DNA of 64,000 nt from assembly GCF_022533585.1 (NCBI RefSeq), contig NZ_CP092827.1, forward strand, positions 4,504,001-4,568,000, written 5' to 3'. The translations under genes were made by a program, and so were the position numbers. The notes beneath the pieces were generated by a model. That model had not been told where the DNA came from and did not search any database. It saw only the letters and a program-made list of their open reading frames with translations. The stretch's first letter is position 1; each line of letters opens with the position of its first letter. The stretch is from Pseudomonas sp. LS.1a (GTDB lineage: Bacteria > Pseudomonadota > Gammaproteobacteria > Pseudomonadales > Pseudomonadaceae). Shown piece by piece: positions 40,122 through 49,094 of this stretch.

Positions 40122-40161
40122 TACGGGCCCTATCGCCGGCAAGCCGGCGATAGGGCCCGTA
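40122..40161. repeat. Perfect 19-bp inverted repeat after lhr
   Basis: TACGGGCCCTATCGCCGGC (40122-40140), loop AA, and its exact reverse complement (40143-40161). It has no T run after it. It could act as a terminator or mRNA-stabilising hairpin, or be a third type of extragenic palindrome; the CGCCGGCAAGCCGGCG core is common in P. putida intergenic regions. Confidence 0.8.
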
Positions 40162-40290
40162 TAGCCTGCACAAGGCTTGGCGAGAATGATTTTCGCTACC
40201 CCGATTTTAATTTGCACAGCCGTGCAACTTGGCTATGGTCGGGGTTTGCCCCAGGCCCTGAGCCTGACCGCGCCATCGCAAGGACCCTGT

Positions 40291-41910
40291 ATGAGCCTGT
40301 CACTTCTCAGCCGCTATGCCTTCTTCGCCGCCTGTGTGCTGTTCACCCTGGCGAGCCTGCCCTTCACCCACCACGAATGGTTGTGGCCGTTCACCCTGAC
40401 CACTGCCATCCTCAGCCTGATCGGCCTGTTCGACCTGCTGCAGCAACGCCACGCAGTACGCCGCAACTACCCGATCCTGGGCAACATCCGCTACCTGGTC
40501 GAGGCCATTCGCCCGGAAATCCGCCAGTACCTGCTGGAGGCCGACAGCGACGCCCTGCCGTTCTCCCGCGCCCAGCGCTCGCTGGTGTACGCGCGGGCGA
40601 AGAACGAAGCCTCGGACAAACCCTTCGGCACCCTGATCGACGTGTACGAGTCTGGCTTCGAGTTCATCGGCCACTCCATGCGTCCGGCGCCATTGGCCGA
40701 CCCGGCCAGCTTCCGGGTCGTCGTCGGCGGGCCGCAGTGCAGCCAGCCCTACTCGGCGTCGATCTTCAACATATCGGCGATGAGCTTTGGCTCGCTCAGC
40801 GCCAATGCCATCCGTGCCCTCAACCAGGGCGCCAAGCTGGGCAATTTCCACCATGATACTGGCGAAGGCAGCATCAGCCCCTATCACCGCGAGCACGGCG
40901 GCGACCTGGTCTGGGAACTGGGCAGCGGCTACTTCGGGTGCCGCACGCCAGATGGGCGCTTCGACCCCGAACGCTTCGCCGCCCAGGCGCGCAGCCCGCA
41001 GGTGCGGATGATCGAGATCAAGATGAGCCAGGGCGCCAAGCCCGGCCATGGCGGTATCCTGCCCAAGCACAAGGTAACTCGGGAAATTGCCGAAACCCGT
41101 GGCGTGCTGATGGGCGAAGACTGCATCTCGCCGTCGCGCCACAGCGCCTTCTCCACCCCCATCGAGATGATGCAGTTCATTGCCCGGTTGCGTGAGCTGT
41201 CTGGCGGCAAACCGGTGGGCTTCAAATTCTGCCTGGGCCACCCGTGGGAGTTCATGGGCATCGCCAAGGCCATGCTGGAAACCGGCATCCTGCCCGACTT
41301 CATCGTCGTCGACGGCAAGGAAGGCGGCACCGGCGCGGCGCCAGTGGAGTTCACCGACCACATTGGCGTACCGCTGCGCGAAGGGCTGCTGTTCGTGCAC
41401 AACACCCTGGTCGGCCTGAACCTGCGCGACAAGATCAAGCTGGGCGCCAGCGGCAAGATCGTCAGCGCCTTCGACATTGCCAGCGTGCTGGCCATTGGCG
41501 CCGACTGGGCCAACTCGGCACGCGGCTTCATGTTCGCCATCGGCTGTATCCAGTCGCAGAGCTGCCACACCAACAAGTGCCCGACCGGTGTGGCCACGCA
41601 AGACCCGCTGCGCCAGCGGGCGCTGGTGGTGCCGGATAAAGCCCAGCGGGTGGTGAACTTCCACCACAACACCTTGCGGGCCCTGGCCGAAATGCTTGCG
41701 GCAGCGGGCCTGGAGCACCCTGCGCAACTGGAAGCCAAGCACCTGGTGCGGCGCATCTCGGCCACCGAGATCAAGCTGTTCTCGCAGATGCATGTGTTCC
41801 TGAAGCCGGGTGAACTGCTGACTGGCGAGGTGAACGGGCAGTTCTATTCGCGCATGTGGCAACTGGCGCGGGCGGACAGCTTCGAGCCGCACAGCGAGGT
41901 GGCGGCCTGA
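40291..41910 (+). CDS. FMN-binding glutamate synthase family protein
   Basis: A 539-residue protein with two N-terminal membrane helices (about residues 5-50) followed by a domain like the central FMN domain of glutamate synthase (GltB). Signatures are SAMSFGSLS, MSQGAKPGHGG, VDGKEGGTGAAP and the [3Fe-4S] Cys cluster CIQSQSCHTNKCPTG. It lacks the glutaminase domain of GltB, so it is not a complete glutamate synthase; the reaction is unknown. The ATG at 40291 follows AAGGACC. It is a single gene between an inverted repeat and a REP element. Confidence 0.88.
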   Translation: MSLSLLSRYAFFAACVLFTLASLPFTHHEWLWPFTLTTAILSLIGLFDLLQQRHAVRRNYPILGNIRYLVEAIRPEIRQYLLEADSDALPFSRAQRSLVYARAKNEASDKPFGTLIDVYESGFEFIGHSMRPAPLADPASFRVVVGGPQCSQPYSASIFNISAMSFGSLSANAIRALNQGAKLGNFHHDTGEGSISPYHREHGGDLVWELGSGYFGCRTPDGRFDPERFAAQARSPQVRMIEIKMSQGAKPGHGGILPKHKVTREIAETRGVLMGEDCISPSRHSAFSTPIEMMQFIARLRELSGGKPVGFKFCLGHPWEFMGIAKAMLETGILPDFIVVDGKEGGTGAAPVEFTDHIGVPLREGLLFVHNTLVGLNLRDKIKLGASGKIVSAFDIASVLAIGADWANSARGFMFAIGCIQSQSCHTNKCPTGVATQDPLRQRALVVPDKAQRVVNFHHNTLRALAEMLAAAGLEHPAQLEAKHLVRRISATEIKLFSQMHVFLKPGELLTGEVNGQFYSRMWQLARADSFEPHSEVAA

Positions 41911-41938
41911 TTGAACCTGGGGCTGCTACCCAGCCCAT

Positions 41939-42021
41939 CGCGACACAAGGCCGCTCCCACAGGAGTACGCGATCTCCTGTGGGAGCGGCCTTGTGTCGCG
42001 AAAGGGCCGCAAAGCGGCCCC
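41939..42021. repeat. REP-type inverted repeat
   Basis: CGCGACACAAGGCCGCTCCC... (41939-41965) and its 27-base exact reverse complement (41974-42000), followed by a GGGCCGC-AAA-GCGGCCC hairpin. It lies between convergent genes and may also end transcription. Confidence 0.9.
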
Positions 42022-42033
42022 AGCCATTTCAGA

Positions 42034-43452
42034 TCAGGAAGCAGTACTGGCCACACCCTGCGCGTCTTTCGGCGCCAGGCGCAAGGCGTAGTACAGCACC
42101 GTCAGCAGCACCAGGAACGCCGGGCCGATGTACAGGGCCACGCGGGTATCCTCGAAGTAGGCCATCAGGCCGACCACCAGCACCAGGAAGGCCAGCGCCA
42201 GGTACGAGCTCAGCGGCCACAACCACATACGGTACTTCAGTGCCTTGCGCTCGGCAGTGGTGAGGCCGGCGCGGAACTTCAGCTGTGCCAGCAGGATCAT
42301 CACCCAGGTCCAGATCGCGCCGAAGGTGGCGATGGAAGTAACCCAGACGAAGACCTTCTCCGGCACCAGGTAGTTGGCCAGCACGCCCAGCAGCAGCGCA
42401 CCGATCGACAGCAGCAGCGCATTGCGCGGTACGCCGTTCTTCGAGGTGCGAGCGAAGGTCGCCGGGGCCTGGCCGTTCTGCGCCAGGCTGTAGAGCATGC
42501 GCCCGGTGCTGAAGATGCCGCCGTTGCACGACGACAGCGCTGCAGTGATGACCACGAAGTTGATGATGCCGGCGGCGGTCTTGATGCCGAGGCGCTCGAA
42601 GGTCATGACGAACGGGCTACCCTGGCTGCCGATCTCGTTCCACGGGTAGATCGACAGGATCACGAACAGCGCACCGACATAGAACAGCAGGATGCGCCAG
42701 AACACCGAGCCGATGGCCTGCGGAATGGTCTTTTGCGGGTTGCGTGCTTCACCGGCGGTCAGGCCGATCATTTCCACGCCCAGGTAGGCGAACATCACCA
42801 TCTGCAGCGACATCAGCACGCCGGTCACGCCGTTGGGCATGAAGCCGCCATTGCTCCACAGGTTGGAGATACCCATTGCCACGCCGTCATTGCCGAAGCC
42901 AAAGGCAATGATGCCGATGCCGCCAAGGACCATGGCGATGATGGTGACAATCTTGATCAGGGCGAACCAGAACTCGAATTCACCAAAGGCCTTCACTGCC
43001 ACCAGGTTGACCGCACCCATGCTGCCCAGCGCCGCCAGGGCCCAGATCCAGCGCGGTACGTCGGGGAACCAGATGCCCATGTAGATGGCCACCGCGGTGA
43101 TTTCGGCAACGCAGGTCACCAGCCACAGGAACCAGTAGTTCCAACCGGTAAGGAAGCCCGCCAGCGGGCCAAGGTAGTCCTGGGCATAACGGCTGAACGA
43201 ACCGGCGACAGGGTTGTGCACGGCCATTTCGCCAAGGGCGCGCATGATCACCAGAATGGCCAGGCCGCCGATGATGTAGGACAGCATGATGGCGGGGCCG
43301 GCCATTTCGATGGCCTTGGCCGAACCGAGGAAGAGACCGACACCGATACAGGCGCCCAGCGCCATCAGGCGGATGTGCCGTTCGCCCAGTTCACGTTTGA
43401 GCGGGCCGCCTTCAGTGGCCTGGCCGTGGGCAGGGTGGTTGCCGACTGGCAT
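42034..43452 (-). CDS. Amino acid permease (APC family, AroP/ProY-like)
   Basis: A 472-residue proton-coupled amino acid transporter with about 12 membrane helices. The APC signature GLFLGSAKAIEMAGPA in helix 1 and FAYLGVEMIGLTAGEARNP in helix 6-7 are typical of the AAT subfamily (AroP, ProY, GabP). The substrate cannot be fixed; ProY-like (proline) is the closest impression. It is a single-gene unit. Confidence 0.9.
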   Translation of the reverse strand: MPVGNHPAHGQATEGGPLKRELGERHIRLMALGACIGVGLFLGSAKAIEMAGPAIMLSYIIGGLAILVIMRALGEMAVHNPVAGSFSRYAQDYLGPLAGFLTGWNYWFLWLVTCVAEITAVAIYMGIWFPDVPRWIWALAALGSMGAVNLVAVKAFGEFEFWFALIKIVTIIAMVLGGIGIIAFGFGNDGVAMGISNLWSNGGFMPNGVTGVLMSLQMVMFAYLGVEMIGLTAGEARNPQKTIPQAIGSVFWRILLFYVGALFVILSIYPWNEIGSQGSPFVMTFERLGIKTAAGIINFVVITAALSSCNGGIFSTGRMLYSLAQNGQAPATFARTSKNGVPRNALLLSIGALLLGVLANYLVPEKVFVWVTSIATFGAIWTWVMILLAQLKFRAGLTTAERKALKYRMWLWPLSSYLALAFLVLVVGLMAYFEDTRVALYIGPAFLVLLTVLYYALRLAPKDAQGVASTAS

Positions 43453-43872
43453 AGCAATACAACCTCATTTTGTTATTGGATTTGACCTTCGTGCAGCACC
43501 GGCCAGGCCGATAGGCGTGGCGTTGGCTTGCCGGGCTGGCCTCGTGGGCCGGCCCGTGTACCGGAATAGAGCGGCCGGCAGGGCGAAGGGGGCAAGCAGT
43601 ATAGGAAGACCGTTGTAGGAGTTTTCACTATAAATATGCAGAAATTTGGCAAGAAATCGGGCTCTGTGGGAGCTGGCTTGCCTGCGATCAGGCGCAAAGC
43701 GCCCGCAAAATTTCCTGCGGCACCATAGCAACATCGCCGTATGAAGAAACCCACACCAAAGCCGCATAGCCCTACACCACTTTTCTCCACCTCTTACAAA
43801 ATTTTCACCTCACCCGCTCAACGTCTAAGCTTCAGACAAGCAAGACGAAAATACCTGGCCGGATAGAAGACT
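43453..43872. other. 420-base divergent intergenic region
   Basis: It lies between the permease (minus) and the PBP-like gene (plus). It contains one degenerate single REP copy at about 43663-43716 (CTGTGGGAGCTGGCTTGCCT, then a GGCGCAAAGCGCC hairpin). The stretch 43790-43872 is AT-rich and is the likely promoter of the PBP-like gene. No other gene was recognised. Confidence 0.6.
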
Positions 43873-46800
43873 ATGGGCGCACTGTGGCAATCGGAACCAA
43901 GCAGAACGGAAGCACCCGAGATACCTCCGGCCGAGACGCCACAACCCGAATCCCCCCGTCAGCGTCGGCTATGGTGGCGGCTGATCATCCTCATCCTGCT
44001 GGTGGCGCTGGTGGCCATCGGCTTCGCTGCGTATGACGAATTCCGCACCTCCAACCTGCAGTCGCGGGAATTCAGCAAACTGGCCAGCACCCTCACCTAT
44101 TCGCTGCAGCCAGGCCCCAGCGATGCCATCGTCTACCCCGGTGAGGGGCCGTTCGACAAACGCCTTGGCTACAGCGCCCTGGGCGAGTTCCTGCCGCGCC
44201 TGCTCAAGCGCGACTACCTGATCAGCGAGCAGGTGAGGTTCTCGCCGGCGTTGATGAACTACGTCGATCATGGGCTGTTCGCCCCCTATATCGAGAAAAT
44301 CCAGGCGGGCCTGTCGATCACCGACTGCCGCGGCGACATGCTGTACCAGTACAACTACCCGCAACACCTGTACCCGGACTTTGCGGCGATCCCGCCGGTG
44401 ATCGTCAACAGCCTGCTGTTCATCGAGAACCGCGACCTGCTCGACACCAAGGACCCGCGTAACAACCCGGCCGTGGACTGGCCGCGCTTCGCCAAGGCCG
44501 CCTACAGCCAGGTGGCCAAGTACCTGGCCTTGCCCGGCCAGTCCGCTGGCGGCAGTACCTTGGCCACGCAGCTGGAAAAGTACCGCCATTCACCGGACGG
44601 CCTGACCGTGTCCGGCGCCGAGAAGATCCGCCAGATGATTTCCGCCAGCGTGCGCGCCTACCAGGGCGGCCCGGACACTACCGAGGCGCGCCAGCGCATC
44701 GTGCGTGACTACCTCAACAGCGTGCCGCTGTCGGCAGTGCCTGGGCATGGCGAAGTGCATGGCATGGCCGAAGGCCTGCGGGTGTGGTATGGCGCCGACT
44801 TCGACCAGGTCAACCAGGCCCTGAGTTCCACCGCCAGCGACCCCGAGAGCATGGCCGCGCGCGGCCTGGCCCTGCGCCAGGTGCTGTCACTGATGATTGC
44901 CCAGCGTCGGCCCTCGCACTATCTGTCCAAGGGGCGGGTCGAGCTGGCCGAACTGACCGACGCGCACATCCGCGTACTGGCCGCCAACAAGGTCATCGAG
45001 CAGCCACTGGCCGACGCAGCACTGGCCAGCAAGGCGGTATACCGCGACTGGGTGGCGCAACCGACCATCGTGCCGATCGTCACCAACAAGGGCATCAGCC
45101 TGGCACGCAACCGTCTGGCGGCCATGCTCAACCGCCCGCTGTACGACCTCGACCGGCTCGACGTGTCGGCCACCAGTACCCTGCAGTCCGACCTGCAGTT
45201 GCAGGTCAGCCAGTACCTGAAAAACCTTGCCGACCCTGAATTCGCGGCGCAGATCGGCCTGATCGGCGAACGCCTGCTCACGGCCAAGACCACCGACCAG
45301 GTGAGCTACAGCTTCACCTTGTTCGAGCGCACCGCCGACGGCTCGCGGGTGCGGGTGCAGACCGACAGCACCGACCAGCCCTTCGACATCAACGAAGGCA
45401 GCAAGCTGGAGCTGGGCTCCACCGCCAAGTTGCGGGTGCTCACCACCTACCTGGAGATCATCGCCGAGCTGCACGACAAGTACGCCGGCAAGCCTGCCGC
45501 GGAGTTGAAGAAAGTCGAAGTCGCCGAACTCGACCGCATCAGCCAGTGGTCGCTGGAATGGCTGGCGCAGAACAGCAAGAACCAGAGCCTGGACGCCATG
45601 CTCGATGCCGCTCTGGAACGCAAGTATTCGGCCAACACCGGCGAAGCCTTCTTCACCGGCGGCGGCATGCATGTGTTCAACAACTTCCGCAAGGAAGACA
45701 ACAGCCGCAACCCGACCCTCAAGGATGCGTTGCGCGAATCGATCAACCTGCCGTTCATCCGCCTGATGCGCGACCTGGTGCGCTACGTGACCTACCAGCA
45801 GCCGTATAACCGTGTGCCGCTGCTCAAGGACGACTCCGACCCGCGCCGCCAGGAATACCTGGCCCGTTTCGCCGACAAGGAAGGCACCAACTACCTGATG
45901 CGCTTCTGGAAGAAATACCAGCGCAAGACCTCGCAGCAGCGCCTGGACACCTTCCTCGACAGCATGCGCGTGACCCCGCAACGGTTGGCGGCCGTGCACC
46001 GCTACCTGTTCCCCGAGGCTGGCCAGGAAACCTTCAACGCCTTCGTCCGCGCCCACCTCAAGGGCGACAAGATCGTCCTGGGCAAACTGACCGATGGCCG
46101 TCTGTCGGAGATGTACGACGCCTATGGCCCGGGCAAGTACGACCTGCCCGACCAGGGCTATATCGCCAAGGTCCACCCGCTGGACTTGTGGCTGCTCGGT
46201 TACCTGCTGAAGAACCCCGGCTCGACCTTGACCGAAATGGTCAATGCCAGCCGCTTCGAGCGCCAGGAGGTCTACGGCTGGCTGTTCAAGAGCCGCCATC
46301 AGGGCGCCCGTGACAGCCGTATTCGCACCATGGTCGAGATCGAAGCGTTCCTCGACATTCACCAGCGCTGGAAGCGCGTGGGCTATCCGTTCGACCACCT
46401 GGTGCCTTCGCTGGCCACCGCCATCGGCAGCTCGGGCGACCGCCCTGCCGCCCTCTCCGAACTGGTTGGCATCATCCAGAACGACGGCGTGCGCCTGCCG
46501 ACCTTGCGTATCGACACCCTGCACTTTGCGGCCAACACGCCTTACGAGACCAAGCTGGTCACCGACCCGGACCGGGGCGTACGGATTCTGCCGGTCGAAG
46601 TGGCGCGCGCCCTCAAAGGCGCCATGTCGCAGGTGGTGGATGCGGGCACCGCGCGGCGTATTTCCGGCAGCTTCAAGCTGCAGGACGGCACGCCATTGGT
46701 AATGGGCGGCAAGACCGGTACCGGTGACAACCGCATCGAAAGCTTTGGTGCTGGCGGCCGGCTGATCGGCTCGCGCTCGCTGAACCGTACCGCCACCTTC

Positions 46801-47022
46801 GTGTTCTTCCTGGGTGACAACCACTTCGGCACCTTGACCGCATTCGTGCCGGGGCGCTCGGCAGAGGCCTTCAAGTTCACCTCGGCGCTGCCGGTGCAGG
46901 TACTCAAGGGCATGGCGCCGATTCTCATGCCATACCTGCAACCGGGCAATCCGAATGAGTGCAAACCGCCGCAGGTGGCCACGCACACAGCCACGCCACA
47001 AGGGGATGCATCGAACAACTAG
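43873..47022 (+). CDS. Large class A penicillin-binding protein-like (transglycosylase/transpeptidase)
   Basis: A 1049-residue inner-membrane protein with a Pro-rich cytoplasmic N-terminus, one membrane helix (about 34-53) and a periplasmic part. The GT51 region has its catalytic Glu at 185, but the motif reads FIENRDLL rather than E-D-x2-F; GGSTLATQLEK (227-237) follows. The transpeptidase domain keeps all three motifs: S516-T-A-K519, S623-I-N625 and K947-T-G949. Length and spacing differ from PBP1a/1b, so it is a third type of bifunctional enzyme, probably for cell-wall synthesis. The glycosyltransferase may be altered. It ends just before the Fur-like box of the next unit. Confidence 0.82.
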   Translation: MGALWQSEPSRTEAPEIPPAETPQPESPRQRRLWWRLIILILLVALVAIGFAAYDEFRTSNLQSREFSKLASTLTYSLQPGPSDAIVYPGEGPFDKRLGYSALGEFLPRLLKRDYLISEQVRFSPALMNYVDHGLFAPYIEKIQAGLSITDCRGDMLYQYNYPQHLYPDFAAIPPVIVNSLLFIENRDLLDTKDPRNNPAVDWPRFAKAAYSQVAKYLALPGQSAGGSTLATQLEKYRHSPDGLTVSGAEKIRQMISASVRAYQGGPDTTEARQRIVRDYLNSVPLSAVPGHGEVHGMAEGLRVWYGADFDQVNQALSSTASDPESMAARGLALRQVLSLMIAQRRPSHYLSKGRVELAELTDAHIRVLAANKVIEQPLADAALASKAVYRDWVAQPTIVPIVTNKGISLARNRLAAMLNRPLYDLDRLDVSATSTLQSDLQLQVSQYLKNLADPEFAAQIGLIGERLLTAKTTDQVSYSFTLFERTADGSRVRVQTDSTDQPFDINEGSKLELGSTAKLRVLTTYLEIIAELHDKYAGKPAAELKKVEVAELDRISQWSLEWLAQNSKNQSLDAMLDAALERKYSANTGEAFFTGGGMHVFNNFRKEDNSRNPTLKDALRESINLPFIRLMRDLVRYVTYQQPYNRVPLLKDDSDPRRQEYLARFADKEGTNYLMRFWKKYQRKTSQQRLDTFLDSMRVTPQRLAAVHRYLFPEAGQETFNAFVRAHLKGDKIVLGKLTDGRLSEMYDAYGPGKYDLPDQGYIAKVHPLDLWLLGYLLKNPGSTLTEMVNASRFERQEVYGWLFKSRHQGARDSRIRTMVEIEAFLDIHQRWKRVGYPFDHLVPSLATAIGSSGDRPAALSELVGIIQNDGVRLPTLRIDTLHFAANTPYETKLVTDPDRGVRILPVEVARALKGAMSQVVDAGTARRISGSFKLQDGTPLVMGGKTGTGDNRIESFGAGGRLIGSRSLNRTATFVFFLGDNHFGTLTAFVPGRSAEAFKFTSALPVQVLKGMAPILMPYLQPGNPNECKPPQVATHTATPQGDASNN

Positions 47023-47037
47023 ATGATAATCATCTGC
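47022..47037. promoter_or_regulatory. Fur-like box before the PadR/ferric reductase operon
   Basis: GATGAT-A-ATCATC (47022-47034) extended by TGC gives the 6-1-6 hexamer arrangement of Fur boxes. It touches the stop codon of the upstream gene and lies about 75 bases before the PadR start, so iron repression of this operon is likely. Confidence 0.7.
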
Positions 47038-47053
47038 AATTAAGGGCTTGTCT

Positions 47054-47090
47054 TTAGATATATCTTGAGTAATATCTTACGATATATCGC
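47054..47090. promoter_or_regulatory. PadR-type palindromic operator
   Basis: Two GATATATC palindromes (47057-47064 and 47081-47088) flank a middle ATATCTTA, so the ATATCTT word appears three times over 35 bases. AT-rich dyads like this precede PadR-family genes, including E. coli yqjI. It is a likely autoregulatory site lying 20 bases before the start codon. Confidence 0.72.
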
Positions 47091-47111
47091 AAACGACGGA
47101 GCCCTTTCCCC

Positions 47112-47657
47112 ATGCGCGAACCTACCCCCCATGACCCCTTCGAGCGGCGCCCCGGCCGTGGCGAACGCGGCCCTCGCGTCTTCGCCCCCGGCGACCTCAA
47201 GCTGCTGATGCTGGCCCTGCTCGCCGAGCAGCCAGGCCACGGCTACGACCTGATCCGCCAGATCGAGAACCTGTTCGACGGCAGCTACAGCCCAAGTCCC
47301 GGGGTGATCTACCCCACCCTCAACTTCCTTGAGGAGGCCGAGCTGATCAGCGGCCAGGTGCAGGGCAGCAAACGCCTCTATGCCATCACTGAAGCCGGCC
47401 GCACCGCCCTGGCCGAACAGGCCGTTGCCCTGGACGGCGTGCGCATGCGCATCGAAGTCAGCAAACGCGCCCTGCGCGGCCACGACCGCCCGCCAGAGAT
47501 TCATGAAGCGGTCGGCAACCTGCGCCACGCACTGCACATGCACAGCGGCCGCTGGACACCGGAAGAAATCGAGCGGGTCCGCGACCTGCTCAACCACACC
47601 GCCAAGGCCATCGCCTCCGGGCCGGCCGAACCTGTCAGGGAGACACCCCATGAGTGA
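47112..47657 (+). CDS. PadR-family regulator, NfeR/YqjI-like
   Basis: A 181-residue winged-helix regulator. The DNA-binding part (about 25-105) carries LLAEQPGHGYDLIRQIENL and SPSPGVIYPTLNFLEEAELI, matching E. coli NfeR (YqjI), which controls a ferric reductase in response to nickel and iron. The His/Cys-rich metal-binding N-terminus of E. coli NfeR is missing; the N-terminus here is Arg/Pro-rich, so metal sensing may differ. It overlaps the next gene by 8 bases and has Fur-like and palindromic sites upstream. Confidence 0.88.
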   Translation: MREPTPHDPFERRPGRGERGPRVFAPGDLKLLMLALLAEQPGHGYDLIRQIENLFDGSYSPSPGVIYPTLNFLEEAELISGQVQGSKRLYAITEAGRTALAEQAVALDGVRMRIEVSKRALRGHDRPPEIHEAVGNLRHALHMHSGRWTPEEIERVRDLLNHTAKAIASGPAEPVRETPHE

Positions 47658-48411
47658 CACCATTCACCGCGTCAACCACGAGATCCGCCAACGCCGCCTG
47701 CAGGTGCTGCGGGTCACCGAACTGACCCCGCGCATGCGCCGCATCACCCTCGGTGGTGCCGAGCTGCAAGGCTTCACCAGCGTGGGCAGCGACGACCATA
47801 TCAAGCTGCTGTTCGCCGAAACGCCGGAGCAACAGCAAGCCATCGAGGCCCGTAATCTGGGCCGAGAAGGTGGCGCACGGCCCACCATGCGCGAATACAC
47901 GCCGCGGCGCATCGACCTGGTGGCCAATGAGCTGGATATCGACTTCGTGCTGCACGGCGATGGCCCTGCCTCCACCTGGGCCGCCCAGGCCGCACCCGGG
48001 CAAACCCTGGACATCGCCGGGCCGCGGGCTTCGATGGTGGTGCCGGACATCTTCGACAGCTATCTGCTGATCGGCGACGAAACCGCCATTCCGGCCATTG
48101 GCCGCCGGTTGGAGGAATTGCCGGCAGGCCGCCAGGTGCTGGCGGTTATCCAGATCGAAGACGAGCAGGAACGCCAGCCACTGCCGAGCAAGGCACAGGT
48201 GGAGGTGATCTGGGTACGTCGCCAACAGGAAGACTTGCTGGCACTGGTGAAGAACCTGACCTTGCCAAAAGGCCGGTTGTACGGCTGGGTGGCGCTGGAA
48301 AAAGCCCTGACCCGCCAGGCCAAGGCGCTGTTGCTGGAGAAAGGCCTGCCTGAGGATGCGCTGAAGGCTGTGGCCTACTGGCGTGCCGACGGGACTGCGG
48401 ACGACGAATGA
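47650..48411 (+). CDS. Siderophore-interacting protein / NADPH ferric-siderophore reductase (YqjH-like)
   Basis: A 253-residue FAD flavoprotein of the SIP family (ViuB, E. coli NfeF/YqjH) that reduces iron in ferric chelates in the cytoplasm. The FAD motif REYTPRRID and the GPRASMVV segment are typical; the NAD(P)-binding half contains YLLIGDETAIPAIGR and the C-terminal YWRADGTADDE. The ATG at 47650 overlaps the regulator gene by 8 bases, so the two are one operon, as expected for regulator and target in the Nfe system. Confidence 0.9.
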   Translation: MSDTIHRVNHEIRQRRLQVLRVTELTPRMRRITLGGAELQGFTSVGSDDHIKLLFAETPEQQQAIEARNLGREGGARPTMREYTPRRIDLVANELDIDFVLHGDGPASTWAAQAAPGQTLDIAGPRASMVVPDIFDSYLLIGDETAIPAIGRRLEELPAGRQVLAVIQIEDEQERQPLPSKAQVEVIWVRRQQEDLLALVKNLTLPKGRLYGWVALEKALTRQAKALLLEKGLPEDALKAVAYWRADGTADDE

Positions 48412-48422
48412 TTGTTTATTGC

Positions 48423-48456
48423 CTGCACTGGCTTGCCGGCGAGAGGGCCAGTGCAG
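48423..48456. terminator. 10-bp hairpin between convergent genes
   Basis: CTGCACTGGC (48423-48432) and GCCAGTGCAG (48447-48456) form a perfect stem with a 14-base loop, between the ferric reductase and the Pr6Pr gene. No strong T run follows, so it is a weak terminator candidate. Confidence 0.5.
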
Positions 48457-48457
48457 C

Positions 48458-49093
48458 TCAAGCCAATCTGTGCAGCCCCCGCCACCGATCCAGCCCCAGC
48501 AACACCAGCCCAATCCCCCAGAACCCCGCCAGCACTCCCAGGGCATTGAGCATCACCTGCCCATACCCCAGGCTCGCCACATCGATGAACGGGTAGGCAT
48601 ATACGCCAATCTCGCTCCCTCGCCACAGCGCGTAGGCAAAATACACCGCCGGGTACACCGCCCAGACCAGCAAGTGCCATAGCCGCAACCTGCCCTTGGG
48701 CACTTCGCACCACCAGTACAAGGCATAGAGCACGGGCATCACATCGTGCAGCAACTCGTCCGCCAGCCATTGCCAGCCCTGCGGTTGCCACAAGTGACGC
48801 AACAGCACGCTGTAGGCCAATGCCACCAGCACGATGCTGGCGGCCACCGCGGAACCCACCGAAGGCGACAGGAAAAAACGCTTGGCACGGCCTTCCCGGC
48901 CGAACGCCGCATAACTGAGCACCGTTGCCACCAGGGTATTGGTCAATACGGTGAAATACCCGAACACATTGATCAGGCCGCCAACCAGGCTGGCCTGTTC
49001 CTGCCAACGCGCCAGCAGCACCAGGTACACCTGCACGGTCAAACCGAACCAGCCCAGCACGGCCATGCCGGTCAGCCAGGTACGACGCGGCAT
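48458..49093 (-). CDS. Pr6Pr-family membrane protein
   Basis: A 211-residue polytopic protein with about six membrane helices. The segments LINVFGYFTVLTNTLVA and YPFIDVASLGYGQV mark it as a Pr6Pr protein, distantly related to the eukaryotic FAR-17a/AIG1 proteins. No function is established in bacteria. It is directly downstream of the VF530 gene on the same strand (1-base gap), so the two form an operon. Confidence 0.85.
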   Translation of the reverse strand: MPRRTWLTGMAVLGWFGLTVQVYLVLLARWQEQASLVGGLINVFGYFTVLTNTLVATVLSYAAFGREGRAKRFFLSPSVGSAVAASIVLVALAYSVLLRHLWQPQGWQWLADELLHDVMPVLYALYWWCEVPKGRLRLWHLLVWAVYPAVYFAYALWRGSEIGVYAYPFIDVASLGYGQVMLNALGVLAGFWGIGLVLLGLDRWRGLHRLA

Positions 49094-49094
49094 G

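Noticed and set aside
41911..43485. 524-codon plus-strand frame opposite the amino acid permease
   Set aside because: It starts inside a REP element and gives a Gln/His/Asp-rich translation with no domain; the minus-strand permease is clear.
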